Origin: Istiophorus platypterus
Taxonomy: Eukaryota > Chordata > Actinopteri > Istiophoriformes > Istiophoridae
Assembly: GCA_016859345.1 (NCBI GenBank)
Contig: CM029121.1
Location: 477,329 to 541,328 of the forward strand
DNA length: 64,000 bases
Direction: 5' to 3'
Shown: positions 52,550 through 64,000 of the stretch, in pieces
How positions within the stretch are numbered: the stretch's first letter is position 1
Layout of the letters: each line of letters opens with the position of its first letter
Program-made: the position numbers and the translations under genes
Notes under the pieces: model-generated
Told to the model about the DNA's origin: nothing
Databases searched by the model: none
What the model saw: the letters and a program-made list of their open reading frames with translations, nothing else

Positions 52550-54590
52550 TGCTTAACCTGTTCTTCTGGTGATCTGGGAGGTGCTGCAGGGACTTGCCAG
52601 ACTTGCTTAATGTGGGTTGGATCGTCTGGAGAACAGATTAGGAAGTCACTAAAATATATCATCCTATTCTCACTAAATGTTGAGCATTTCTAAGATCTAA
52701 TTTAGAAAAAAATTCTTAGGACTTGTATCTGTTCAAAAGCTGGACAGAAAACAGGGAGATGGTACCTATTTGTGATGGTGATGTTTAGTCCATGATAGTC
52801 AATACATGGGCATTGTTTTTGGTTTTTCTTGTCCACAAAAAATGAAATCAGCTCCAGTAGATGACAAAGAAGGATGAAAAATTATGGCTTCAAAAAAGCC
52901 ATGGCCTCCTTCTCACAGGCAGATAGGGACTAAAGATACCCTCTGGGGGGAGAGGTTCCAGAGTAGTGTGGAACCTGTTGAAGAACATAGTAAAAAAGAG
53001 GAACATTGGACAGATCAGGATAGTCAGTGTCTGAGGGCTCAGGAATTAACTGGCTACCTGGAGAGTTAGCAGAATCTGAAGGTTTCAGGACAAAGGAAGG
53101 AGGAGGCTTCTAGGAACAGACTAAAGAAAAATGTGTTAATGACCAACTCTCTCCCAAAACCATTACTTCCCCAGTGGCCAAGTTAATATGGGCTTTGTGC
53201 GTCTTGGGCCAGTCAAGCCCCAGACTGAAAGGGTCCTGAGGAGAGATGAATAGATGGAAACTAAGTTGTTCTGTGTGTCGAAATGCCATAATGATTTTCA
53301 CAGGTGAACTGTGGTGAGTGACTCTGCATAGTGGACTAACAAAGCGTTTGCTTCCAAAAGTTTGGGCAGAGCAGAAATTACAAGTTTCAGTTTAATAGGC
53401 AGTCTGAGGTCGATTAAACTCTCATCTGCACCAAAGTCCACTAACACCCTTTGACTTAGACAGTGAGAAAGTAAATTTAATCTGACTAAATGAAGGCATC
53501 AGAAGGGAAAGCAGTTCACCAGAACCTGGTCTTTTACTAGACCCACCATAATATGGCCTAACTGGGAGCAGTAGATGCATTGGCCATCTAAAGGGGGCAC
53601 TGCTATTCCTCAGTGGTGAGTCTGGCACAATTGAGCTGCATGGTCTCTTCTGGAAAAAACATGGGTGCTGTTACATACAGGAGGTTGAGTTTGATGTGGA
53701 GGAGAAAATAGAATTTAAAACCTGGTGCCAGAGGAGTTTCCTCTATGGACAGATGGATCAATGCCTTGTCTGCATCTGTCTGTTTCTCGTTCTCTCAAAC
53801 AATTGTCTATTTTTATCAGAGGGATGATGAAGGGACAATAGCTGGTCTTCTATGGGGTCAAAAAGTCCACAGTGGAAGGGATTTGAAGAGAGAAGATATA
53901 TTCCACTCCATGGCAAAGTTTGAAACCTGGCCAATGCCCTGGCTCAACCCCATGATGGCGTGCGCCACCTCTGGCCATTTAATGGTGTGATCGAAGATCT
54001 TGCACAGAGAATTGCTGAAAAGCTCAGTGGAAAAACAGATGGGAGAATTTCTGGCTCACTCTGCTGTCACCCAGGCCTCTGCTCAACCAGTAAGGTGGTA
54101 GATAATGTATGCCATCTTGGCTCGTTCTGTGGAGAAAGCCGCAGCCTGCATCTCAAAGTGCAACCTATACTGATAATGGAAGGACTAGCGGTTGTCATCA
54201 TCTCTGGAAAACTGCTCTGGTAAGGATAGTTGAAGGACAGAAGGAGACAGAGAAATAGAAGCAGAGGTCAGTGGATGGTCAACTGCTGGAGATGGGGTAG
54301 GAGCAGGAGAAGACAAAGTAGCTAGAGCAATAAATCACCGGGGGTCCAGCTGGGCTATCACCTGCTGCTGATTGCTTGGGCCCAACTGGCTGCTGATGTA
54401 GGACTTAAAGCCTCTATGATGTCCATCGAGCTCTGTTACACTGTGGCAAACAGAGATAAGCTGCTGTTCATCAGTTTGTATTTGTCTGCCTCAGGATGAG
54501 ATGGCAGCTTGCAAAGTAGCCAAGTTGGCTGAGTTCTTTGTGGCCAGTTTTTTATGTAACTAATGACGAACTACTAGGCAGAGGATACTA
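52550..54590 (-). mobile_element. Ty3/Gypsy LTR retrotransposon internal remnant (gag-protease-RT)
   Basis: In minus-strand order, a gag-like region (54.5-53.6 kb) is followed by a protease start in which the usual DSGADE reads DFGADE (LIDLRLPIKLKLVISALPK near 53.4 kb). Then comes GLDWPKTHKAHINLATGEV (53.2 kb, the usual GYPWLxxHNP block). Reverse transcriptase pieces follow: FFVDKKNQKQCPCIDYHGLN (52.8 kb), and IYFSDFLICSPDDPTHIKQV (52.6 kb), where the catalytic YLDD has become YFSD. Stops and deletions are many. No LTR pair was recognised. Confidence 0.75.
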
Positions 54591-55321
54591 AAGCATGACT
54601 GAGGAGTAAAAAATTAAAAATCAGTCTGTACAAGGAAACTGGCTGAAAGAATCACAGCAATGTGTGATTGCATTGTTAAAACTGTATTTAAACAGTTTCA
54701 ACAATGGGTGCTGTAAAAAAAAGGCTAAAAACAAATCTATTCTGTACCAAGGTAATAAACTTTCATGTTTAGTGCAATGGCTCCATCAGAAAACTGTCCA
54801 GTCTAGAGTATGTAAATTACATGCTCAACTCAACACAGACACAGCTACAGATTTATGAGTGGCTTAAGACTTCCTAATGAGTTGTATCTGTATGTGTGAA
54901 CACAGCACTAGGGAGGAGGCCAACATGTAATACATGAGACACAGCAGTTACATTTCAAAAGCACATAAGAACAGGTTAATGGAAGACATCAAGTTGTGCA
55001 GAAAATATAACAATATGCACTCCGGGTTCAAAATTAAGACCTGCCAAGTGGCAAACGCAGGTTGATTTTCTGTTTGACGAGTAAATCTCAAAAGACTGTC
55101 CGCATCACTATCAGGTAAATGTACCCAAATAATCATAAAACACTATCCTGAGTGTCTGACGCATTTGGTTTTACACACATGTTGCTTCTGTCCTCTGTTG
55201 GAGTTTGACACATATACACACACGTGTATTCTGTGAAGACCCACCACTTCTTCCCCTTTGTGAAATGCAGGCAATCTAGGTAACTTTAGGTAACTCAGTT
55301 GCTGTCTGTCTGATACTAGCC
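54591..55321. other. Sequence with no identified feature
   Basis: No conserved ORF or named repeat was recognised. Confidence 0.4.
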
Positions 55322-55375
55322 TAGAGAGAGAGAGAGATATAGTGAGAGAGCGAAAGAGAGGGAGAGAGAGAGTGG
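55322..55375. repeat. (GA)n-rich tract
   Basis: An imperfect GA/AGAG purine run of about 54 bases. Confidence 0.85.
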
Positions 55376-55589
55376 TGAGCACGTATCATAATGGTATTGT
55401 GTAGTAGCCTATAATATAGATTAGTGTTCAGAATCCTCTCTGGTGCCAATATACCAAACATTGCTGCTGATTCTGACTTTGAGGAGAGAGATTATCTAAA
55501 TAATAATAAATAATAATAAATAATAAATAGATAGATAACATTAACCTAGCTAGCTCGCCAGATACCAGTATATACAGTACATATATATA

Positions 55590-55590
55590 T

Positions 55591-55665
<75 letters not shown>
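55590..55665. repeat. (GATA)n microsatellite, about 19 copies
   Basis: A perfect ATAG/GATA tetranucleotide tract of about 76 bases, preceded by a short (AT)n and by (AATAAT)-rich sequence at 55.50-55.53 kb. Confidence 0.97.
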
Positions 55666-55990
55666 CACATATATAGATACACTAATTTTAAATGAATCAA
55701 ATTTAAATCATTTTATTATTTTGGAAGAAAATATGCTTTTCTGGTGGATTTTTTCATCTATCGGCCGCTTTTGCCTGTGAGTCAAAAAGTTAATTTCGGA
55801 CTCTGCTTGAACTGTAGACACATGGTTAACTTCAACTGTGTACATAACTGTGTATGTCTAACCTGAATGGTCCAGCTGTGGAAACAGACTTATTTATACC
55901 TGTAGAGGCTACTTGTGTGAGTTTTAGTTTTGACCAACCCATAAATTATCAAATTATTTTGCATAATTTGTATATTATCTATTGCTAGTT

Positions 55991-56545
55991 AGTTTCATAA
56001 GTATTTGGACAGTGACACCATTAAGATGTGATTGAAGTTGAGATTTTCAGTTTTAATTCACAGTTAATCAAAAAATATCACATTAACCATTTAGAGACTA
56101 TAACAGTCTTTATATATAGTCCCTCATTTTCAGAGGTTCTAAAGTAATTGGACAAATTAACATAATTATACGTATAAGGATTATGTTTAATACCTGGCTG
56201 ATAATCCTCTGCAGTCAATGACTGCCTGAAGTCTGCTACCCATGGAAATCACCAAATGCTCAGTTCCCTCCCTTGATATGTTTTCCAAGCCTTTACTATT
56301 TTGTGTGGGTCTCTCTGCCAGTTTTGTCTTTACTCAGTGAAAAGCATTCTCAGTTGGGTTGAGGTAAGGAAACTCACTCGGCCATTGAAGAATATTCCAT
56401 TTCTTTGCCTTAAAAGGTCTAGGGTTACTTTCAAAGTATTTTCAATGCAATATTTTTCAAACCCCTTGAATTAAAGCTGAAACTATACACCTCAGTCACA
56501 TGTTGAGTACTTTTTTTAAAATCCCTTTTGGTGGATAACTGTGTT
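55991..56545 (+). mobile_element. Tc1-derived non-autonomous element
   Basis: It begins agtttcataagtatttggac then agtgacacc. It has the same internal landmarks as the 392-bp element at 61973 ('attttcagaggttctaaagtaattggacaaa') and keeps a piece of antisense transposase sequence (56.20-56.43 kb). It ends in 'ccccttgaattaaagctgaaac' without a clear outer right end. Confidence 0.65.
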
Positions 56546-57009
56546 TGATACACAGTAGAAGAGTCTCTTGCTACTTTACTAAGCTGTTTATAGACATTAC
56601 AGATCTTCATGCTCCAGTGAGTACAAATACAATAAAAGATAGACAATCTCCAGAAAGTTATAGCTGAAAGGAACAAGGCAAAAGCCACTGCAGCAAGGTC
56701 CAAACTGGATTCTTATGATACACTATATAGAAAATATTGTTGAATTTAATTAAATAGCTATAAAAAAGATAATAGATTATAAAACAGCATCTGAAGGATG
56801 TGTAAATTATTCAAAATGAATTTAAAATAAATCTAAGGTTTTACTCTATCAGCGAAAAAACTGCATGTCTTGTCAGTTCTAAGATAGATGGAAAAATCTA
56901 AATTAAACTAGAAGACATTGCTAATGACATTGTGACCACTTACAATAAGGACACAAGATAAGAGTTCTAATATGAGTAGTGATTATATCTCTGATTATTT
57001 AGTATTAGG
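56546..57009. other. AT-rich sequence, nothing identified
   Basis: No feature is recognised. Confidence 0.4.
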
Positions 57010-57560
57010 AGAAACAGAAAGATCACCTTAGGAAAAAATTGACTCTTCATATTACTGCAAATATCATTTGACCAGAAAGGTAATTCTGAGATCACTTCCT
57101 GAGGATAAATCTCTCACTGACAAATTATTGAAACTTACTGCTCCATACATTGCAAGACCTGTAATGTATTCCATCCATCCCTGCAACAAGGACAGTTTCT
57201 TCAGAATGGAGTCATGCAATAATTTGTCCTGTTCCAAAAAATACAAAAAATACTTTTAGTGCATGCAATACCCATCCAATCAGTCTGGTTTCATCACTAA
57301 ATGAAACTCTAGAAAGAGTGATTGGTAATTATATTTGCATTTGCATGGAAAACATTACTCTTCAAACCCTTATTTCAGTATGCATACCATAAAATCAATC
57401 TAATGATATTATTCTGTTAAATATGATCAACAATTGGCTAACTACACTCGAGCTAGGAAAAGTTGCATGCATGCTCAGTATTGATTTCCCAGAGGATTTT
57501 GATTCAGTTGACTGTATGATATTGCTTGAAATATTAACTGTTGAATTGAATAATAATGCT
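57010..57560 (+). mobile_element. LINE reverse transcriptase fossil, first part
   Basis: A broken frame gives SLTDKLLKLTAPYIARPVMY, then NPISLVSSLNETLERVIGNY (usual RPISxLxxxxKxxE) and MINNWLTTLELGKVACMLSI followed by DFPEDFDSVD (usual DLRKAFDTVDH, motif A). The jockey/L2/Rex group fits; the family is uncertain. Confidence 0.65.
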
Positions 57561-59219
57561 TTAAATGATTAACATCCCAGTGTTTCCCCTTGGATATAGT
57601 TGTTACAGTGGACATGTTGTTTTTCAAGCATGTAATCAATTAAAATATGTTAGAAACATGTAAAACCACTTAAAAACTTAGTATATTGCAAAAATTGTCT
57701 CCATTTGTTCCCCTTTAAAAACATTGATTCCAGACAGCAGAGATACCTACATCCTCTCCCCAATAACATTACAAAAGTAACCTCCTTCTCATCACCACTG
57801 GCATCACTTCTCTTTCTTCTTTTGATCACCCAGTCTTTCAATCTCATCAAAATGTGATCTGAAAAACAAGCTGCTGGTTTATGTGTGAAAAATAAAACCC
57901 ACTGGATCACCGTTTACATCCACTAGGTGTTAACTAGCAGCAAGCTAGCTGTCATTTATTATTCCAGTTACTGAGTGTTAAGGTGGAGTAAACAATTCTG
58001 GAGAAAAACTGTTTATATTTAACTCAACAACTAAATAAATACAACCCTTGATTAGTTGCTTAAGCTCCACCCCCCCTAATTCATGGACACTCAATGCAAA
58101 AGAAAAAAGACAACTGTAGAATCCAGAGCATCTTTTAAAGTGTGGATGCTGTTTCTCATAACAACATGCACAAAACCATAGCATCCAGAACACAACAGAG
58201 TAAAAAGTAGCAAAAGTTAGTTTTTTAGATTGGTTTTGAAAAACTACAGTGACAAAAGATAAGACCATATCTTAGGAGCTAAGCTACAAAGGAAGGCAAA
58301 GTTAACTAGCATGCATTATGAATTATACCTCCAACCAAATAAATCAACTTTGCTCGCAACTTTTTGTTTCTAGGTTTATAGGTGGCAATAAAACCCTATG
58401 AACACCGTACCAACGAAAACCATGATAAAGAGCAAACAATGAGAAAGAAAAACGCCTCTACAGTTGCTGCTGAAAACCTAACATTCAGAGGAGAAGATAG
58501 TTTCCCAGAGCCAGCTGTATACAGCATTATTCATGAATCTCTTGCTGCTACAGATAACACCACAACAAATTGATATCTTAGCAAATTAGAAAGTAGCTGA
58601 ATGTCCATGGGCAAGTAATTTAATATCACAGGACACATGTGCCACTTGTACCTCCTTTTTAACTGACCTCTTGGGATTAGCTATCACAAACACTAGCAAA
58701 CAGGACAAAACAATGCTGACCCATTGGCTCTGTGAAACACAGAGAAACTGGATGCTACCTGCCTGTTAAGCAAAATAGGGAAATTTATTTTCATATACCA
58801 TCATGATTCTTTTTCCACTGATGGTGACCATTTGGGTTTTTTTAATTCTAGATGTGTTAAGTAAGTTATCATTAGAAATAGAATCTGAGAATTAAAAGTT
58901 TTGAATAAGAGAAGCTTAGGGAGGAAGGATGGAGGAATGTGCTTGCTTTGAAATATAATGCTGTACAAAATCAAGGGATACAAAAAAACTTTTGATGTTC
59001 AGCTGCATTGAAGATATCAGCTACTGAGGAATATAAACAACATTACTTCTAAGAAAGTAGACAGTTATAGTGAGATGCACCCAGAGAGATGAAACAATAG
59101 TGTCAAGAAGGTGTAATAATTGGAGTTTCAAGCCCAGACTAGGAGTAGTATTGAGTTGTTTTAAAATTGAATGTTTAACTGAGACATTTCAGTCACCCGC
59201 TCAGTTTATTGTTCTCTGT
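57561..59219. other. Possible insertion between LINE parts
   Basis: This is sequence of unknown origin. Bases 57.65-58.33 kb have a different texture, with short ORFs on the minus strand (57650-57910, 57978-58268) and no domain. It may be an unclassified DNA element. Confidence 0.35.
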
Positions 59220-59660
59220 TTAAATATACAATAAATCTACTATTGAACTCTGAATATTGAAATGAGTATAATTGTAAAGGACTACAAATAGTGTGGAAGA
59301 AAATCTGAACCCCATCCGGCCGCTGTGAGGGTTTTCTCCTGCAAGGTCTCTCAACCTTATTTGATCTGGCCACTGGGAGTACTGGGACAAATCCTGGTGG
59401 GCCATAAAGTGGGCTGCCATATCAAAAAATAGCCTCAAAGTTTTTAAAGATTTTACCAACCTTGTCATTCTGTTCACCAGCCCTCTTTGGGTGTCTATGA
59501 TCTGAGTTGTGGGCCAGTCCCCGCAAATAAGTCCTGGGCTGAATTTCTTCCTAATCATCACCCCAAGTTGCTGATTGGCTGAAATTTTTGTCCAAGTCAC
59601 TATGGTTATATCCTTTCTATAGGGCTGTGTAGGAACACTAGATTTTTCTTCAACACACAT
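59220..59660 (-). other. Unassigned 146-codon ORF
   Basis: An uninterrupted minus-strand frame encodes KDITIVTWTKISANQQLGVM, RMTRLVKSLKTLRLFFDMAA and HFMAHQDLSQYSQWPDQIRL. The even residue use and lack of repeats make it more protein-like than neighbouring ORFs. I do not recognise a family. It could be part of a mobile element's gene or of a processed pseudogene. Confidence 0.3.
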
Positions 59661-60229
59661 TGAACAGACAGCTAGCAGACAATAAAGAGATATTTGCTGA
59701 ATGTGACCAGATGTCTATTGGTCTAGAATTGCTTACTCTACATTTAAGTGTTCTTTTTTTTAAGATTAACTTCCATCATCACACTGTTGTATTGTCAAAC
59801 AGTGTCCATTTATTTAAATGTAATGACATTTTTAATGATACAATAACTTACGTTTATGACTTTGTTTAAAAGAATCTTATACAAACAATATGTACCATTA
59901 ATATCTGTCTGAGGTAATCTCCAGGTAGAAAACAATTGATGCATGTAGAAAACTACTACCTTTATATCATTATGAACCTTTTATGAACCTTTTTATGAAT
60001 GTTGCTTATTTCACGGATGTGTGATATGTGTTTCCTTGATTATTCCTATCAAATGAGTGAGTTTCCCCTAATGTTACTGTGTGATACTCATGCTACAGAA
60101 CTGTTTTCCCTATGGCAAATGACAAGGTAAGCACAAAATTTCTTGTTTATATACTTCACAAACAGGTGTGTAAAGTGACCTGGGTATGAAGCATCCATAA
60201 TGCAAAATGACACAAGATAATAAATCAGT
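59661..60229. other. AT-rich sequence, nothing identified
   Basis: No feature is recognised. Confidence 0.4.
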
Positions 60230-60720
60230 CAGAATGGTTCCTACTCTTCCCCACTATGGTTACTTGTGGCATACCACAAGGGCATTGCCTCAGACCATCG
60301 TTATTTATTATTTACACAAATGATGTCCCATTAGTTTTGAATAATTAAAATGGATGCAACAAGATGGAGAAAACAATTGAAACTATTGTATTTAATATGT
60401 AGAGATGTTCACATTGAAAAGGTAACAGAACTAAAATTATAAGGAATCAATATACAAAAAAGACCGACTTGGATAATGCTTATCATTGATCTTTCTAAAA
60501 AGTTGATGCAAATGGCACAGATGTATATGAAACAGTATATTAATTGGATATGAAAGTTATATCTTTTAGTATGATACATTTCAATATCAGTTACTGCTAT
60601 GCAATGTGGGGCAATGCATCTCATGGAGATATGAACAATTGCAGATAGCATTAAGGAAGAAGAATCTTACCTGAAGCAGGGGTAAGTGATTTTCACTATA
60701 GGATAGGACTAGCCAGCAGT
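60230..60720 (+). mobile_element. LINE reverse transcriptase fossil, second part
   Basis: Broken frames give CGIPQGHCLRPSLFIIYTND (usual SGVPQGSILGPLLFLIYIND) and, downstream, SMIHFNISYCYAMWGN (usual LVLPYINYCxxxWGN). The YADD catalytic box is lost. The order and type would continue the piece at 57010-57560. Confidence 0.65.
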
Positions 60721-61972
60721 AAAATATGTGAGACAACAATCAAAAGCTTAGGAGACCTGTAAGTATTGAGGACAAATTATTACTAGTACAAAATAAATTT
60801 ACAAACAATATAAGGAATAGAGATTTAAAAAAATCAATTAATGCTACTAGGGATACAAATTTAATTTCTCCAGTCTGTATAATCTTCATAGCACACAATA
60901 CTAGTGATTATACATATTTGTGAAAATAACAGAATAGGAAATAGAAAATAAAAATACTGACAGTTCCAATATCCAAGTAATGTTAGCAGACTGCTGCTTG
61001 TTATAGTAGTATATAGTACTACTTCCTGCAGTACAGTATTGTTCTAATAAGTTTGTTCCAAGACTGCCTTTGTACAGGGTTTGTAGTCCAAAACAAAATT
61101 GGGGAACCTGTTGGAATTGTTTCTCATTAACACTTAAGGCTCAATTTACTGCTATAGATATGGCTACTCTAGTTACACTGTAAGTACTCTTTACTGCTCC
61201 CATAGAGTGCTGCAAGAAGTGACAAATTTATGCAGACTAATCAAGATATGAGAATAACCATTGTTCCCCCAACAAAAGTCTTCCCATTGGCTTTTGGATT
61301 ATTGGAGAAAAAAACACTGGGATAAACAATAGCTTATGATACTTATATATTTGTTCAGCCAGATAGTCTCCACAAATGAACACATCTTTTAAGATTTTCA
61401 AGGCCTAAATACAATCACCAGAATTAGAAAGCTAATGTTAGGCTATAAACAAACTACATTACGGCCACATCACATGATTTAGCACCCTTACCTTTTCTAC
61501 AAAAGCCTTTCCTCTTAGACAGTTAGTAATAATTTGCAAGTGTGAGGCTGTAAAGGAAGACTAGTGAGTAGATCCATTTTCGTGTGTAGCATGATTACCT
61601 TTGATGTAATCTATAACCTCTGTTGTCTCATTTAACCACTTTTTAGCAACCACCATTTAGGACACGTGACATCTTGAAAAAAAATAACAGGTGAGGTATT
61701 TACTGACGTAATTTATTTTGTGATTAGATTACTGAAACCTATCTATCCGACCAAAAAACCCATTCAAAAAACCCATCAACTTCAGGACAAGGGAACTGGA
61801 AGAACAAAAATGCTAACACATTTCAGCACACGATTAACATTAGCCAATAAACATTGTTAAAGCCATGCAAGATTTTAGCCCACGGTGCTTCTAATGGTTC
61901 AGTGGCCTAAATACAATGTTATCATTAAGCAAAACCATGTCAGTTCACTGCACACACAGTCCCTGCATGCAA
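60721..61972. other. AT-rich sequence, nothing identified
   Basis: No gene was recognised. Confidence 0.4.
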
Positions 61973-62364
61973 AGTTAGGTCCTTAAGTATATAGAAAGTG
62001 ACACAGTTTTCATAATTTTGCCTCTTTACACTATCAGGATTGATGAAACAAAGCCATCAAGATTTGACTGAGGTGTCAATTTCCAATTTTAAATCAAGGA
62101 GTTTAACAAAAACATAGCATTAACATTACAGTCATTTTTCTACATTTTCCCTCATTTTAAGAAGCTCAAAGGTAATTGGACAAACTACCAGAGTTATAAG
62201 GTTTATTTTAATCATTAGGTAATTCCTAAGTGGTTAATGCAATGTTTTTGGTAAACCTCTTGAACTGAAGCTGAAATTTTACACTTCAATCATATCTTCA
62301 CATCACATCTTCATTTGTTGATTTCAAAAAATGTGTCACTGGCCAAACACTTATGGACCTAACT
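61973..62364. mobile_element. 392-bp MITE with terminal inverted repeats (Tc1-derived)
   Basis: The left end agttaggtccttaagtatat and the right end (read inverted) agttaggtccataagtgttt agree over about 18 of 20 bases. The match resumes inward at gtgacaca[g/t]tttt. There is no coding capacity. It shares internal sequence with 55991-56545 and 48410-48525. Confidence 0.8.
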
Positions 62365-64000
62365 GTGGCTAATGTTAAACCTATTGTTACCTATTGTGAG
62401 TCATAAAAAACAGCCACAATCACAGCAAAAGCATCATCCCATATAGTCATAATCTAGCTAAAGCCTGCCTTAATCAGCCTCTGCAGCAGCCAGCTATAGC
62501 CTAATAACAGAGTGTAGAGATCTAGTTAGCTTGCTCCATAGCTAATAGACAGCTATCATGCTGAAATGATACATCATTACATAAATCTACAGGCTCATGG
62601 ACTCGTGCTGATGTCACAACCAGCAGTGGTCACAACATAATACTGTATCATAATACAGCCCAACCTTTCCCCCTAGTTGTCTAAATATGTTTTGCTAACA
62701 TTAAGAGCCCCTATCTGGCATTTTCAAAAATTCCCCTTTCACAGTGAGGCCTACAACTGTCAGCACACAACAGCACATTTCTTAAAAAAAAAAACCAACA
62801 AAAAACCCCAAAACATGTACTACGTATTAATGTGATGCTGCTGAAACAATGCTGTTTAAGTAACAGAATTACTACTGACAATTAATCACACATTATGCAA
62901 TATTTGGCAAAGGAGTAAGGCTGGGAATTTGGGCTACTGAATAGATGAAAGGAGAGGAAACAATGATATATGTTATTTCTGTATATGATGCAGTGTACAT
63001 ATGTCTCTACCTGTAGCAAATGTATTGTATTTTAGATGTCATGCAGTAGGATTCAACTCTAAATCCTCAGTATCTTACATCCTTGCTCTCATAGGGCTCC
63101 TTTAAAAACTTAGTAAACAATGCTACACCTCAGAATCACAAGACATTCTGACATTCTGATGCTTACTCCTGACATCATTTGTTGTTTGAATCAACAGGGC
63201 CTCCTTGCCCATCTTTGTCAAAGGCTGGAGTTACAATGTTCAGTGCAGAGGCAAAGTGATAAATGGGCACACACAGCTCTGTGTATTATGTGTATTGGGG
63301 TAAGCATCTGAAACATACAGTTATTCTTGTGAACACAGCTTAGTGGCATTGTCATACTAGTTTAATATTTGTGCATTACATAGCAAATGAGTTAATATTA
63401 TAAAAGACAGATTGCTGAGAAATGAAGCAGCATTGGCCTCAGTTTGACAAATATCCACAGAGAAGTAATCAACTGCAGCTCCATCACCACCATCTTCTCA
63501 TGTTACTGAAGATGTCTAACAAGGTGAGCCCATAAAATGCATACTAAAAGCTATTTCAAATAGTTGTTTTCAGCAGTTCCTACTAAAAGGAGATTTGCAA
63601 AACTATCAAAAGTAGTCTGTTTATAGTACATTTATAGTACAAGTGTTGTACAATATTATTAAAAAATTATTATCATTTTAAGATGTGTGAAATACACAAC
63701 ATTGTTAACATGATCATTTTTAATTTATTACAGTTTTGTAATTAGCTTTATTGATGGAAATAAACATTTAGCATCAGAAAAGTTTCATAACTCAGACTGA
63801 GCTATTATCTAACAAGAATATCAACATCAAAATCAGTCAATCAATTTGTGAGTGACTCCCATCCAGGGGAGGCTGCGTTCTGTATATAGGGGTGCATCCA
63901 TATACAAGGACTTCAAGCAGCAAAACTGAAAATCCCAGCAATTACAAACTTGTTAGGACAGAAAAAATATTTTTGACTTTCCAGAGAAAAAGAGGTCATG
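62365..64000. other. Right end of window, nothing identified
   Basis: This is AT-rich. I searched both strands for a JIP1 JNK-binding exon (RPxxPTTLNLF) and saw none. Confidence 0.4.

Overview
This is a stretch of vertebrate nuclear DNA, almost certainly from a ray-finned fish and most likely a percomorph-type teleost. The evidence is spliced genes with GT-AG introns, an AT-rich background full of microsatellites, and decayed teleost-type transposable elements (RTE, L2/Rex, L1, Tc1 and Gypsy). The species cannot be fixed from the sequence alone. There is no operon, CRISPR array or prokaryotic feature.

Three conserved protein-coding genes can be read exon by exon. (1) On the minus strand, bases 1-10.7 kb hold the 5' part of ckap5 (XMAP215/ch-TOG): a noncoding first exon near 10.6-10.7 kb, the ATG at 7802, and six coding exons. 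These encode the N-terminal TOG1 domain and the following linker, and the gene runs off the left edge. (2) On the plus strand, 17763-24767 holds a complete nine-exon cstpp1 (C11orf49) of 332 residues, a subunit/regulator of the tubulin polyglutamylase complex at centriolar satellites. (3) On the minus strand, 50621-32731 holds eleven exons of a mapk8ip1 (JIP1) gene: the end of the JNK-binding region, a long linker, the SH3 domain, the PTB domain and the C-terminal kinesin-light-chain tail. Its first exons, including the JNK-binding motif, were not found and probably lie beyond the right edge. CKAP5, C11orf49 and MAPK8IP1 are also neighbours on human 11p11.2, so this is conserved synteny. Two of the three genes act on microtubules, and the third is a kinesin cargo adaptor.

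The rest is intronic and intergenic repeat. Between ckap5 and cstpp1 sits a nearly full-length but broken RTE-clade retrotransposon (14312-17312) bounded by an 18-bp target-site duplication. Between cstpp1 and mapk8ip1 (25-32.7 kb) are tail-to-tail L2/Rex-type LINE fragments and a Tc1 fragment. The large mapk8ip1 introns carry an L1 LINE broken by a Tc1-like element, a dead 1.2-kb Tc1 element, long (AT)n and (CA)n tracts and LINE 3' tails. Bases 50.6-64 kb, the putative upstream mapk8ip1 intron, carry a Gypsy remnant, a (GATA)n tract, two fossil reverse transcriptase pieces and a 392-bp MITE with matching terminal inverted repeats.

I found no clear novel biological system. The observations most worth a second look are: a Tyr-to-Phe change at the kinesin-binding tail of JIP1; an expanded JIP1 linker with a K/R/E-rich repeat; the dated RTE insertion; a candidate RFX/X-box in front of cstpp1; and two unassigned ORFs.
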